64,000 nucleotides of DNA from Cyanoderma ruficeps (taxonomy: Eukaryota > Chordata > Aves > Passeriformes > Timaliidae). Of this stretch, positions 21,201 to 44,720 are shown piece after piece (positions within the stretch are counted from its first letter, which is position 1; each line of letters starts with the position of its first letter). A program made the position numbers and the translations under genes. The stretch covers positions 14,919,015 through 14,983,014 of the forward strand of contig VZDJ01007755.1 of NCBI GenBank assembly GCA_008694505.1, written 5' to 3'. Under the pieces are notes generated by a model that searched no databases, was not told where the DNA came from, and was given only the letters and a program-made list of their open reading frames with translations.

Positions 21201-24200
21201 AGCATGATCTCATTGGTTATTACCACTTAAAATATTCAGTGAGTTTCTTTCCTCTAGGTGTGGTTAAATGAAGTCTTCCCCTGTTTCCCTACAAACCCAA
21301 CAAAAGATTTCTTCAAGTATTATTCTGACTGAGGGTAAGTTCATCTAAAGCTTACTGCCTCAATAGCAGTTCAAGTGAGCTGAGCTGAGTCTTTGGCCAT
21401 GCCAGCTTCTCCAAGAGCCCCTTTCCAGAGCAGCCTGATAGAAGAGACATTTATTTCATAGCCAAATGCCTATCACCACTTGGTGGCTGGTCCAGCTGTG
21501 GCAGGTGACAGCACGTGTCCAGGGTTCTCACACTTCTGTGTGTTTTGGAAATAATGCACCTTTATTATGTTTATCTTTTATTTTCCTGATGAAGCTGCTG
21601 TTGGTTGGCTTAGGTTTGAATCATCTAAGGAACCATCTAAGGATGTGATTCTTCTCTTTGCAATGACATAGATATGTTGACTATTGGTTTATGCCAATGT
21701 GTTTTTATTTTCAATTTTATTGAAATGCATTGTACATTAGAAGCAATAAAAGCTAGTAGCTAGAGAAAGTGAGGTAGGCATTTATCTTTGATTGACAGGC
21801 ATAGATTTTTCTGCTTATTTAAACATCTCTAGGTCCTTTTCTTGCCATCCATGGCTATGCCATCCAAAGAAGTGCATATTGTATATAATGTAGATTTCAT
21901 CCACCCTTCTAAGATTGTATGCATGGTCTGATTTGGTGTTGGATCAAGTAAAAGCCTTTTAATATAAAATTAAGAGTTTGCCCAGCTATTTAGCAGAGAC
22001 TGTTTGTCCACAACTAAATAGTGGATTGCTGCTTCATGAGGTTGGCAGAGGCAATGATGGCTGCTGTTAGCATATAGCACAGGGTTATATAGATTCAGGG
22101 TTAATCACCCCTGTGGGTAAAAAATGCTGCAGTTAGCTGCCAAATGGATGTTTTTATCATATGAGCTACAAGGAGTACTTGGAGAAATCCCTACAGGTCT
22201 GAAAACAATAACCAAAATTGTATTTCTTAGCCATGGATCTTAGAGTATCTTTTACATATAATGGAATCAAATGAACCAAATCTAAAACATGCTTTGTTCA
22301 TATGCCATATGCTCGTTGCCTTGCCAAGCACTCTTTTTGCCTGCCAGAGCAGACTCCTGTGTTCTCTTTCCCTTGAATCCTGCCCTTCACACTGACAAAA
22401 CAGAACTGCTGCTTGACCTGCATAGGGAATGATGGGGATATGACTTCCTCTGTTTGTCCCTGAATATATTTCCAGCATTTATGAAAACTCCAAAGACTAG
22501 AAAAGAGGCAAAGTGAAGTAAAAAACCTTCATGTGCACTGCACTGAAGGAGCGTTTTGAATTCAGTCACAGCTGTATTTAGCACAGTTCAGGACTTCAGC
22601 CTCTTCCTACCAGCCACCCAAAAACATACCTGCTTCTCTAAGGGATTTAAAATCCAAAGATGGACAGATTTTGGAGTGGGGCAGTGGTGGGGAATATCTG
22701 GATCACCAATGGATTTGAGTGCAGGTTTCATGTGCCACGTGCACAGCCCATTCCCAGAGCTCTGGGGAGAGTCTCCCAGTGCTGTGTGCTGCCTCGTGTG
22801 TATTTTTAGCAGGGGGCTGTTTCCTCTCCCCATACAGTGACACCTTTGTGGTGTTACGCTGCCTGTCCCAGGGTATTAGGTAACCCACAGGCATTTTGAA
22901 ATAGTTAATCATAATATGATTTCTCTCGCGATAATGTTTGGGTTTTTTCATTCTCCTGCTTGTTATGAAATCTGTAGGCTGATAATTTTAATGGGAGTTA
23001 CAGGAGGAGAGGAAAAAGTCCCAGCTAGCCCTGGAGATGCACGGGATCGTGGTAGAGGCGGGTAAATGCTCCCTGTTGCAGTCCGTCTTGACAAGAGCTT
23101 CCAAAAAGCCCGTCATCTCTGTAAGTTCAACTCTTACCCTTTGCTTGCACTGTTCTCCCTCTTGGCAGTCTCTGTCCCTCTAGTGGGGTTTTGATAGATT
23201 ATCATTTTGGTGAGACTGGGATGTTGCTTTGCTAAGTTCAGCTTCAGAGACTTGTTGGAAGGGGAATAATAGATGAGAAAGAAAGAAAGAAAACTGAGTG
23301 ACACAGGGGTCCTAAAGGTCAGGGGGTTTTGTCCATGGTGTTTCATTGATACTGGAATGTATAATTTAATATTACAATTTCCACCCTATTTCTGTTTCTC
23401 TGCTGCACTGAGCTGTGACTTTCAGAACTTGTTCTGTTTACATCTTTATCATAAATTAGATAATTACAAATGTGTGTCTTCAAAGCACTTTCGTGCCTTT
23501 TTCCTGGAGTCAGGTTATAGATGAAGCTGTGTTTTACTGGCTACCGCCATAATTACCAAGTGGACTCAATGTCTTCAAAATTGTGATTCCACCTGAGAAT
23601 ATTTTATTACTGGTTGCTTCAAGAAACATCTGGAGAGTGCTTAGAGCGCTTGTGTCTTACAACATTGCAAAGATGTGGTTTTATCAGATCCTTCTCTTTT
23701 GTCCCTTACCTTTTTCCTCTTCATATTGCCAGGAGACTTAATAAAGACTTTCTTGTATTTTTCTTAAGTGTGATAAAGGTGATTCTAGATACAAAATTCT
23801 TCAGACAGTCCACAGGTGGGCTTTTTTTTTGTTTTCATGTTTGGTCTGAAGTAGATATCTTCTTTAGATGGGTCAGTGTTATTTCTTTCTGCTCCTAGGC
23901 AAATTAATAAACCAAATTTAAAAGTGCTAAGGAAAGCAGGCAGCTGGCTGATTCAAAGGGAGAGGCTATGTTTTTCATCACCACCCTTTCAAAGCCTCTC
24001 TGAATCAAAAGAACCATTGGATTGCGAAGGCAAGACCTATGCCACACCAGAAGCTCCCAGTTCAGCAATTTTCCCAGGGTAAAATTATAACTCGTGTTTC
24101 CTCAGCACAGGCTGTAACTGGCAGCGTTCCTTCTACTTCTAAGGGTGAAATTGCTGGGGGGAGAACAGACATCTAATGTGCCTCTGGAAGTTTTACAATG

Positions 24201-25557
24201 GGTGTTAGCCTCCCTTTGTGGAAAGGTAGATGTTCTTCTGGAACCTACCCAAGGGCAGGTGCTATTCAAACTGGAGTGTAAACTGACTTCAAATAAGGCA
24301 GTACAGGCTTATTTTTGTTCAGTTGGCGAGTCAAATCTAAAGAAGAAAAACCCATTTCTCAAATTCTGACAATTCATGACAGTCTTCCAGTTATCCCACT
24401 GAAGTCTACATTTTTATGGGTGTTTAAAACCTTCAGATACAACTGCAATTCAAGACATTAATCTTTATTCATGTACTGCTGATAGGATCTTACCTTGCAA
24501 ACAAAACAGATTTTAACAATGCTTGTTTTTTGGTGTTACTTCTCACCAGAACATTATGGGACAGATTGCAAATTTAGTCCAAGAAGAATGTAACCAGTTG
24601 GTTTCTTTCCCACTCAAATCTTGACACCATTTGTAAGGATTTGTTTGACTTTGCATTCAAATATACCAGCGTGGTTCTGGCAAAGAGAAGTCCTTTCCTT
24701 CTAAACCCAGGAGGGAATGTTTGTCGTTGTTTTTCCCTTATCCTTATGTGAAGACTCTTGCAAAATACGTGTAGAGTGCCTGCTAGAAGTGGATAAAAGG
24801 CAACAGCACTTGAGTGAAAAGTCTGACCAAAAATTATGTTATTAATAAATCTCAACCTACAGTAGTCTACTTGGGAACAGTTGCAAGATGGATTCCAGTG
24901 TTCAGAGTTCCCCTGTTCCTTCCCACAGCTGTTCCTGGCCCAAACCCCATGTGCATGCAGTGGAGGTGGCTGTCACATTCCTGCCTTCACTGGTGCAGGA
25001 GATGAGCTGGCAGATGCTGCATCCTTCACAGAAGCAATGGGAGCTGTTGACTGTTCTGTGCTGGGCTATTCCATGGGACTAGGGAGAACTGACTGAGTGG
25101 TTGCCTCTTTCAGGGAGGTGGTGGAGACTCTGAATGGAGCCCCAGAGTATTTAGGTATCTGCAAAGTAGCTGGCATGCCGAACCTCTTGCAGCAGGGATG
25201 AAGTGGTCCAAGATATTTGGATGGATGCTTCTCACTGGAATGAGTGAAGCCTTCTATGGTGGGGAAGTAGTCTGTCATCTCTGCCCTTTGCAAAAGGTGA
25301 AACTCCCTTTGTGTGTGCTTGCTTTCCTATGAAGTACAAGTAAATTCACATTGTCTCTGCTACCTGAGGTTTGATAGAGGTACGAGAAGAAAAGCAACCT
25401 ATTTTTCAGGTTTAAAGGAAAGTAAATGAAACTGTCCTCAGGGCAGCAGAAGCAAAGACTTTTGTATCAAGCTGTAGTGTTGTGGGCAGGGCTGCCAGGC
25501 TGCTTAAGGCTCTTCAGACCTGGAAGCTTTTCCCAGGAACTGCTCATCTTTTAATAG
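12241..25557. other. Intron 1, central non-coding segment
   Basis: No gene is recognised. Notable items are an octamer-like ATTTGCAT with flanking TAAT cores at about 13530-13700, a splice-bounded open segment near 14946-15147, and tandem strong acceptor-like sites at 20563 and 20580. All open frames are short and lack recognisable domains. Confidence 0.55.
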
Positions 25558-25622
25558 CGTTTCTTCCTTTTATTTATTTATTTATTAATTTTTTTAAATT
25601 TTAATTTTATTATTTTTTTAAG
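25558..25622. repeat. AT-only low-complexity tract with (TTTA)n
   Basis: About 60 bp of almost pure A/T begins with several TTTA/ATTT units and continues as T-rich sequence. This is simple-sequence DNA and may be length-variable. Confidence 0.85.
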
Positions 25623-28600
25623 TGTCCACAAGGACTGCAGCTGTTCCCTGCTCAGACCAAGGGATCACTTCACACTTACTGGCTTGTTTCTGCAGTATCT
25701 GATCGGATACTTGTCCTCTCTTGCAAGTGAGAATAAAGAAGTTTGAGTGAAGGTGACTGAAGCACTGCATTGTGTACCTCATGATATATTTTGAGCTGGT
25801 CATGTCCAGCTCAGGCTGGGGAGTTACACTTTTGTTTGGCCACTCCTTACTCGGTTTCATTGCTAATTTGAGTAGATGCTGGTGTAGAACAGACAAGCCC
25901 TTGGTGGAGCAAGTGGCCTGAAATCCCAGCTGTTCAGTCTGCCCCATCGTAGGACACCTTTAGCAGTGTCATGCCAAGTCTGTTACCTTTGGTCCAGTGT
26001 CCTCCTGCCTCTAAACACTGTGTCCTCCAGCATGGTTAGGGGATGTTTTTGCCTGCTGCATCCTGGGGTGAACACCCTGTGATTACAGTGTCAGGTGGGC
26101 AGTGGTGTGCTGTGCACTAATTTAGGAGCAGCTTTCAAATCCGGTTTTGCTTGTAAATTAAATGGACGCTTTTGCTGAGTGAGAATCGAATCGGCACCTC
26201 TAAAGGCTGTAGAAGTTCTCCTTCCATCATGAAAGCCAATGTGTTTGTGTTTGGGGGTAGTGAATCTGGGCTGGGCCCCCAAGTTTCGTTTGGATTTTTT
26301 TACAATACAGTGGGTTGGATGTATTCCAAAGATCCTGCTTGTGTTAGAGGCTTCAGTCAGATTCTGTGCTGTCCATGTTTGCCACTTGCTTGACCCAAGC
26401 ACAGCAAGTGTGCATATCAGCCACCTCCAGCAGAAGGGCTGTGCTTGACCAAAGGAAGAAATGGGTAGGCAGTGCAGAAGAACAGGGATGTAATAAATGA
26501 CAACATTTGGGCTGACCTCAGCACTACTCACCCAAACAAACAAGGGGCTGCATTAATCTTGCATAAAGAGTGAAAACTTATACAGTATTTTGAGGAGGTA
26601 TTAAACTTTTGTCTGCAGTTTCAAGGCTTAGAGAGGTTTTCAGAGAATTTTATTAGCACTTGAAAATATACATCCTGCTCTGTAAACTTTGCCAGGTTTT
26701 TGGACTCAGCCTTACTTCTCTACTGGTGTAAGCGCAGGCCCTCATTTGACTTCTGCCATTATCCATGAATGCTTTTTCTCCACTTAAAGATTTTTCTTAA
26801 GAGCTCAGTGACAAGTTTCTGATGAAAGTGTGGTTACAGCTGTTCCACTCAAGCTAGCTGTGTGCTATAGACTTAGCTCCTGGGCTCTGGAATTATCAAG
26901 GTGCCTCCAAGCTCTTGTCCAAGGGTGGTTTTTAACTGTCCTGCATCTCCAGGTAGGCACCTTTCTCCACTCAGCACAAACAAATATCTTGCTTCCTTCA
27001 GCCCCTTGCCTTGCATTTGGTTCTCTGCACCTGTGTCATTTATTCTAGGTCGTGGTCAGCTCTGAAATCCCAGCAAGGCTCATTTTACCAAGGAAATGCC
27101 ACCACATCTCTCCAACGCTTGCAGCACTTAGCATGTGTACATGCTCAGCAGTGCCAGCATCTCAAGGAGGATAAGGCTGTAAGCAGGCAGCATTTGGGAT
27201 GTGCTGCAAGGGTTCCCCATCCCGAGGGGCCAGATCAGCGCTTTTCTCCGGGGCCGGTGACTTTGGGACAAGGAGAGTGTACCAGTTAAAACTGTCCCAT
27301 CAGGTAAGTGCTCCCATCACCACTGCTGTAGCCACTCCAGTGTGACCAGAGGTGCATTTATCACCTTTGTAGGCTTGATCTTCATTTGGACTATTTCAGG
27401 ATACAGAGAGGACAGCCTAATCCTGTTCCTGACACCTTCAGGAAAGTTTCAGCCAAGGTTTTTGCTTCACAATGAACTATACCCTACACCCAGGCTATGA
27501 GGGCCCCTTCTGGATATCTCTGTCCCCTCCCTCAGGTGGCCTTGTGACACCCACCTTTCTAAAATGCATTGCTGTGTGTATTTCTGCAAATAATACTGAG
27601 TGCCCCAAGCATGGTACTTGTGGTGTGAGGAGTGAGCAGCTGCTTGGCATAATAGATCATCTGCACTTCGGTGGCTCAGCATATCCAGAAAACCTTCCTG
27701 CTTCCCAAGCTCTCCATTGTATTTGACATTCTTGCATAGGATAATTTGACCTTCTGTCGAATGTTGACAGACAGTCAGGATTTAAAATGAAGCTTTAGAG
27801 ATTTAGAATAATAAATCTAGTACTACCATTGAGTCTCAGTGGACCTGTTGTCTTAGCTTACTGTGGCATTGAATTGCAGCTGGTTGTGTTTTGGGCCCAT
27901 TTCTCATGTGACGCTCAAACACAATTGTTCTGGAGTTTTGCCTTATAAACCTAATTCCTGATGTTCAGAGTCAGCAATCCTAAACCTTGCAGCTGTGAGA
28001 GAAAGGGCAGTTGGATTATATCGATGAAAGGCAAAACATGACAGTGCAATCGGCATATTTTTGCTGGGGAAAACAATGGGGTGTTTCTTTGTTTTGCAGA
28101 CTCAGTGGCAGCAGTAAAGCCCAACCATGTCCTCAGGGAGCCACCGACCACTGGTGTCAAGGTGAAGAAGCAGAAGAAAAGGATGGATGTGCTTGCATGT
28201 AAAGACTTTTTGACAAAGTTCTGAGCAATTTCTTTGTGCTTCTGGGCTCTTCAGAGTGAAGGTGAAGAGAAAGCACCATGATGGCATGCACACCTTGAGA
28301 TCAAAATGCAGTTTGCATGCTCTGTGTGGTGCACATGGTTATCTTTGACCACCTTGCAGGGCTCTGTCTGAGGGGCCAGCAGAGTTTTGTGTCGTCTGTG
28401 GATGCTGAGTACAAGAGCCACAGCCAGAGAATTTGGTGTGAGGACATCACGAGCCCATAGAGGTACCCAGGGTGGGATTTTCCCCTTGCAGCAGGATTCG
28501 CTCCTGGGATTCTTGGACACGTAGCTTTGTATCTCTGCCTGCTTGCTACACCTTCCAGAAGTGCTGTTTGTACTATACTGATATTGTTTATGTTGAATAA

Positions 28601-31600
28601 ATGCTTTCTCCAGCCTCTTTGTTGTGGCAACTCCTTTTGCTGAATTCAAAAAGGTGGGGGGGTACTTGTTTAAGCATTGTGGTGAGACATGATCATGATT
28701 ATTTTTTTAATCTTTAATGAAATGTTTGTTTTGAAAAAGTGCATCTTCAAAATGGTGACACTTGTGCAGGAGCCAAATCCAAGAGCAGTGCTAATGTTCT
28801 TGGTTTGGATGAGGTTCTTGAGCTGCACTTTCCCCCATCCCACAAGCACCACAGAGCATCAGCCTGCTGTTCATTTCAGAGTGCAGGCACACAGATGTCC
28901 CTGACACTTGAGTGATTTCTGCTGTGTACTGGAGGAAAAGGGATTTGATGCCAGCTTCTGAAGTTTGCTGTTTGGATTCATTCCCCTTACAGTGGGATAT
29001 ATGTGTTCAGACTCTTCTGCTGGAGGTGGCTGATATGGATGTGTTAACTGCTGTTTCCAGTTGTTGCTGGGCACCAAGCTTTTGTGAGGAGAAGCACCTG
29101 TCTCATGTCTCTCTGTTGTGAAAAAGGGATAATGAACACAGACTGATTTGGTACTTTAGAATAACCTACTGCATGATTATTCATTCTAATGTCTAGAACA
29201 GATAAGACAAGCTTTCCCTCACCTCCCCCCAAAAAATCCAAGGGAGTTAGAAATGTGTAGATTTGAGTTTCTCAGCAGTAATAATTACTGAGGCTTTGTC
29301 AGGGAATATATAGGCTACTGAGTAGCATATACACTTCTGCTTGAGCTGGGCTGGCTTAGAAGGAAGGCATTGGCTAAAATAATTCCAGCCAGCAGTGTCT
29401 TGACCTGCAAACTAAAATGATCACAGTCCAGTGAGTCAAGCAGACAGTTTGTACTTGAATGCCGGTCCTTCTGTACCTGAGCTTGGGTTGTCTTGTAGTG
29501 GCATGGTTTTTGTCAAAGTTTCTGTCTTAAGAAGGGAACCAGGATGACTTTACTCAAGACCACAGAGTGTAAATAACACTTAGGACACCAGTGCTAATAT
29601 TTTGAGGAGAGGAGTAAGCCTCCCGTCTCTTTGATTTTTGCACACTTAGCACATTGTAATGACTCATGTTCTTCAGATATCTCCTATTCCTTCCACTTGC
29701 TTCCAGAACATTGACATGGTTCCTATGTTATTGTCGTTTGGTAGGCCAGTTGCATGAGTGCACATCTCAGCCCTGCAGCTACTGTGCTTTTTGTCAATTC
29801 AGGTGTAAAGGCTTATTCTTTAACGATGTTTTTGAGTGGAGTTGGGGAGAAGATGGTATAGAAGAAGAGGCAGGGAGAGAAGGGATTTGTAAGCTCTTCT
29901 CCATGATCCTTGGCCCCCTTTGGTAGGAAGACTTCTAAATTATACAGATTTTTGTAAATCCCAAGAGGAGTAGTTAAGCCAGGGCTGCTTTTGCTTTTTG
30001 TTGAGGAGGGCTTGCCTTGAGCAGAGTGAAGCAGGTTCAGATATACTCTAAAGACCTGTGCCTATGAGCTTCTTGTTGTGGAAAGACCCCTTCTAATATC
30101 AGCAAGGAAGTGGAGGAGCCGCAAACTGCTCTAAGAACAGTGCTTTTGTGTGCTGAACCAAAACTGAAAAGTTCTACACAACCTGAATGCCTTTAGCCTG
30201 CCTAGCACACAGATTTTGGCACTTTTGATTACGTGGTTTCAGTCATACACTCATTCTGAGTGAAAGTGGTAACTAATTTTTATGAAAAGTTTTTGCAAGG
30301 GGGGAAATCACCTGGATATTAATAATGATAAATGCTTTACAGGGTATTTGAAATATTTTGGTTCATGGAACTGTTATAAAACTGTATTTTCTGTCCTTTT
30401 TTCTTTTTTTTTTTTTGATAAATAATACAATGTTTGAGAAGGAAAGTTATGAAGGGTCAGACTGTTGACAGGTCAGGAGGGTTGGTGCCCATCCATCCAG
30501 TGCAAGTGATGGCCATGATTTGTGCCCCACTCATGAAAAAGGCTGATGCAGTTCCCAAGCCAGACGACAACTTCTGTGATCTCCTGTGTGGGAACAGCCC
30601 TGGTTGAGCTCTGAACCTGACCCTGGGTTCATGTCTCACCTGCCTCACACCAAGAAAGGCTTCTGAAGAGCTTTTTGATTCTTTTTGTTCTATCAGCTGT
30701 TACAGAGAGCTTGCTGGAGCCCACTGAGTTTAGTTTCTCTGACTCCCTTCTCTCCATCTGTAATTCTTGCTAAGGAATTGTAGTTGTAATCACATTAGGT
30801 GGTAGAAGCTTAGCTTACCAGCAGTGTCTTGTTTTAACTACTTTTTACCAAAGCTTGTTCACTTGCACGTTTGCAATAATCCAGTGCAAGCCATGTATTT
30901 CTTCAGAGACTGACTGCCCCTGTGTTATCCTCCCCATAGCTGAACAATATAGTGATTTAACTAATGCAGTTTTAGAATTCTGATCTGTTAAATGCTGTAC
31001 CCATTGGATGGTGATCTGGGCTCTGACAGTGCTATTGAGTTGTGTCACATTAAAAAAATACGTGATTTTTTAAGTACCTGCTTCTCTGAATCCCATTTCT
31101 GCTTTAGTTTCTCTGGGCCAACTGCAGTAGAAATACGATTGCCTAATTTCAAAGTGTCTCCAAAATGGTACTGAACTGTTTTTATGCAGGGAAATGTGCT
31201 TTGTGGGCTAAGACTGGAGCAAGGTTCACATTATTGTGCTTAATATCTGCCATTGGGAAGAAGGACTTTGTTTCATGAGACACAATAAACACAGGTAACT
31301 TGAAGAGGAAATTTTGAAAAGGAGGAGGGTGAAATAAAAGAGCAAAAGGTTTTACTATAAAGCATTTTTATTTCTTGGGAGTTTTAGTAGGTAAACTGTG
31401 TAAAGGGCAGCTTGGCTATTACTTGGGTTTGAAAACTGGTTCCCTTTTCTTACTTTTTATGGGTTCTTTTGCCTTTTAAAATTCCCACAGTCCTCCAATC
31501 TATCTCCCATCCTGGCAGTGATGTTTATACTACACATTCTTCTACTGTTTTGTGCAGCCAGTGCTATCACAGCTACACTGAATGAGGTTCCAGCCTAACT

Positions 31601-32479
31601 ACAATATTAACCCTGCAAATCTGTTCATTTTCTCTCAAGCAGCCCCAGGCAGGGTATACAGGAGAATGAGTCCAATTGAAACACTATGACACTCGGTGGT
31701 GCTGCACTTTGTTAAATTGCAAGAGAGCTGTGGTTTTTCTGCCAGAGAGGATCCTGTGGAGGGACATGCTGGTGTCCACGTCATACAAGTTACAGAATTT
31801 GTTTTTCCTTTTAGTCTCAACTTCCATTGATAATTTTATTTTTGCCAAACTGTTTATCTGCTTTTAAGCACTGAAACGTGTTCCTCAGACCTGATGCTTT
31901 CCTCCTGCTAATCGTCCAACACATGCTCCCCCCACCCCCAGTTTGTGTCAGTCCTTGACGTCTTACTTTCACCTTTGTAGTTGTTGTTTTTAATTTTTTC
32001 TTCATTATTTTACTAAATACCGCTCTGCAGATCAGTAGCATCTTGGGTGGTGGTTGTACCACATAGCATTTGTAGCAGACATTAGTTTTGCATAGCGTGT
32101 GTACCTTATTTTGTCTGGACTTGTCTTCTTTGCGCTGCAGGCACCTCCTCCAGCAATTGTAGTGATTAAGCCTGGTATTTCTGCAGATTTATATTAAGTT
32201 CTGCTTATAAAGAAAGAGAAGAAACCCAACCCTTCTCTCCCCACCCCGCCCCCCACCAAACATCTAAACTAGATGTTTTTCTTCATTCCCTTAGTTTTTA
32301 TCAGTATTAGACCCAAGTTTGCTTTTGTGTATGAAAGAAAATTAGTTAAGTACCTTGTGGTTTATAGATGCCTTTTGTTACATATTACTGGGATTTATTG
32401 TGCAACCTTGGCCTGTAAATCATTTCAGCCAGACGATTACCTGGCTCATGTTGCCTTTATGGTTTGAGTCTTTTAGCAG
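25623..32479. other. Intron 1, distal non-coding segment
   Basis: Nothing recognisable as a gene, RNA or repeat family was found. The segment is mixed-composition intronic DNA with short poly-T and poly-A runs. Open frames up to about 150 codons occur on the minus strand (26091-26543) but have no recognisable motif. Confidence 0.55.
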
Positions 32480-33090
32480 CCACGAAAAATGGAGAAATGC
32501 TGTTTCTGGCGGCGGAGGATTTCTCTAGTCCGAATGCCCCCCCCACCCCGTAACTCTCCCTCCGCTTTGCTGAGGTTTGCCGCCTGGCTCCGAGGAGATG
32601 TTTACAAGGAATCCATTACTTTGTGCAGCTGAAAGACAGTGTTGAAAGAACAAAGGGAGTTTTGTGATGAAGTGTATCTGACTTCTCGCTGCTTTGCTTA
32701 CCTTTTAAATGTAAAACTCAGTCATTTGCAAGGGCTTTTAGTTCTCAGGGCATCCCTATAAGATTCCACCCCGCGTGGGGCTGTCCTTCAGTCGAAAGCG
32801 GGGCCGTCTCCAAAGCGCTCTCGAACGCATTTCTATTTTAATCCCCAATTTTGCCTGCCGCCTGCCTTCCTGGCTCCAGCTCAGCGCCCTGCCCTGCCCT
32901 GCCCCGCCCGCAGCGCGCAGGCGGCCGCGGCTCGCTCCGTGCCGGTGCGGCGCTGCCTCCGTGACCCGAAGGTGGTTTCGCCGGCGGAGCATCGGCTCCC
33001 GCTCCGCGCCCGCAGCTCGCCGGCCCCGGGAAGCCGCTCAGACCCGCAGCCTATGCCCGGCACGCGGGGGCAGCTGTCGCCATACGTATA
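32480..33090 (+). promoter_or_regulatory. KCTD1: Internal CpG island, probable promoter of short KCTD1 isoform
   Basis: G+C and CpG density rise from about 32490 and peak between 32750 and 33085, in sharp contrast to the flanking intron. A GC box, CCCCGCCC (32902-32909), lies within CCCTG repeats. GC-rich NRF1-like and Sp/KLF-like words cluster around it. The island ends about 600 bp upstream of exon 2, whose internal ATG at 33701 starts the canonical 257-residue KCTD1. KCTD1 is known to have a short isoform lacking exon 1, so an alternative promoter here is the natural reading. The transcription start and first exon are not determined. Confidence 0.65.
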
Positions 33091-33664
33091 ACTTTTAAAT
33101 GGAAAATGTCTTTCTCAAAGGCTGTCGATGTCCAGTGGTCTGCAGTCCATGAGCAGTTGACTAGTCCAGGTGTTTCTGCTTCTGTTCCTGTGCTATGTGA
33201 ATTGGGAATTCGAGAGAAGAGTGTGCAGGATGGAGGAGTTGAGGGTTTGTATTTCTGTTCTGGTGGTACGGCAGTGATGGTGGGCTTGGGAAGGAACAGA
33301 AAGTCTACCTCGGGTGGTCCTAATTAAGGAAGATACTGTTCTCAGTCTTTTTGTCTGTATCTCTTTCATCAACTCTTAAAAATGAGAATGACCCTTTTTC
33401 TTGGTATAGATTGACTGTCGCGAGTAGTATTCAGGAAAAACTTGTTTTATTGAACGTGATTTCTTTTTTGTGGATTTTATCAGTGCGGTTTTCCTCACTT
33501 ACTTAAAATGTAGCCATTTCAAACTCCTGGAGCTGGATTAATTTTAAAAACCGCCAAATATTTGTCTGTGCTTTACTAAGATGAAAGTCATAATCTGAGA
33601 CTATGAGACAGTCCTATTGATTCGAGACTGGGGGTTTCTGTAAGGTTTTTAAGGCGATCATTAA

Positions 33665-43139
<9,475 letters not shown>

Positions 43140-44720
43140 AATCCCAAACAGTGGGAAGCGCTGCCGTGCTGGTTTTAGGTCCGCCCGAACTTGTCGGTGA
43201 TACAAGGGGAAGAAGACGCTCCAAACCATGACGGTCTGCTGGGCCCCTTCTACCCATCTGAAAATTGATCCCTCTTAAACAGTTTAGAGGACCCTCGGGG
43301 TCTTGCAGCTTACATAAAAAATGAAAGCCCTTCCTGTCTTAGAGCAGTGCAAGCAGTCAATACAAAAGAGAAAAATGATCTTTTAAGTGTATCCCATTGA
43401 ATCCATTATCTCGAGGGCCTGTGCTTGATGCTCCATCAAAACATCATCATCTTGGTGATACATGGGGGAGAGGGTGAGGGGGCATTCGGGGGATTTCAGA
43501 GAAAATGCTGCAGAACTCTCAGTGCCACAGGACAGGCTAAGTATGATACAAGCCAGAAAATGAGAGCTGCAGAAAAACTGATATGTTCCTCCTTATAACA
43601 GATTGAATTTTGCATGTTTGAAACAATCTTTCAGGAAAAGTTTTGAATGTTTCTTTTGTGGTATGAAAGGCCTGTTGGGCAGCCTGTACATTCAATGAGA
43701 ATGTAAATTTGCAGGGGTTTGATTTTTTTATATATTACAGTGATAAAGAAAATAAAGGAGCAAATAAAAATCAGTGTTTGTACCATCAATACTTTATACC
43801 CTTGCTGTGGGAGGTAGTGATAGGGTTAAACTGCTCTGTGATTACCTGAATTGGTGTTGAATTTGTGTTTCTTGTCAGCAAGTGTTAGGATTGTTAGTTT
43901 TTAAATGCTGAAGTTTTAGAAATCTTTTGCATGCCTGTACTAATGTTTCATATGTTTTTCTTAGACTAGCATGAAAGGAAAAGAATTGATTTCTGTTGTT
44001 CTGAGTTTGAAGTGTATTTACAATGGCACAGTGGAGTTTATTACCAGATTACTGGGGTAGGAGCTGATCTTTTGCTGTCAGTGTTTCCTTACTGGAAGTA
44101 GTAAGAATGTTGCTCTTCTGGTAGATTATTAGCAGTAAAACAGAAGAACTGGAATTTGTTTTCAATAACCAGTAGCATCAGTAATTCAGAAATACTATTT
44201 TAAAAGGGTGTATTTTTGGAAGACAGAACAAAGAAGAAGCACTATTTCTGAGTGTAACTGAGCTGTCAAACGCACATTCTTTGGGGTGTCCTCAATTTCC
44301 TTTGGTGAAAGCCTAGCTTAAGTAAACTGAGCAGTAGAGAGTGGGTGTGTGCCTTTGCACAACAGCACACACCAAGCCCATGCTTTGTTGGCCAGGGTGA
44401 TCCCAAAGGCAGAGTGCTGTCAACATTCCTAATTGGTTATTACCCAATAACACACACCCTCCAGTGTCTTGGGACTACAAAACAATTTTTACCTAGCCTT
44501 CCTACATGAATAATGAAGCACTTCAAATATTCATCCAATTATAGCCAGCCTCTCTCTTGGCTAAGGATTGCCAAATGCAATTGGACATACTTCTGACATA
44601 GAATTTCAGGCTATATCTGTGTTGGAAGGGTTTAGTCATAAATCTTGACTTCTGGGGAGAGATTAGATAACACCATGATGGTAATTTCTCCAGCGTCAAA
44701 AGCTATTGTTTATTCACTTT
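43140..44720. other. Intron 2 segment with possible conserved non-coding elements
   Basis: No open frame of note. The sequence is of mixed composition with few homopolymers and contains dense motif-like words: TTATCTCGAGGGCC near 43410, ATTGGTTATTACCCAATAAC near 44433, and ATTCATCCAATTATAG near 44530. This texture resembles deeply conserved enhancers, but conservation is not visible from one sequence. Confidence 0.3.

Noticed and set aside
26091..26543. 150-codon minus-strand open frame
   Set aside because: The composition looks random, no motif is recognised and there is no transcript context.
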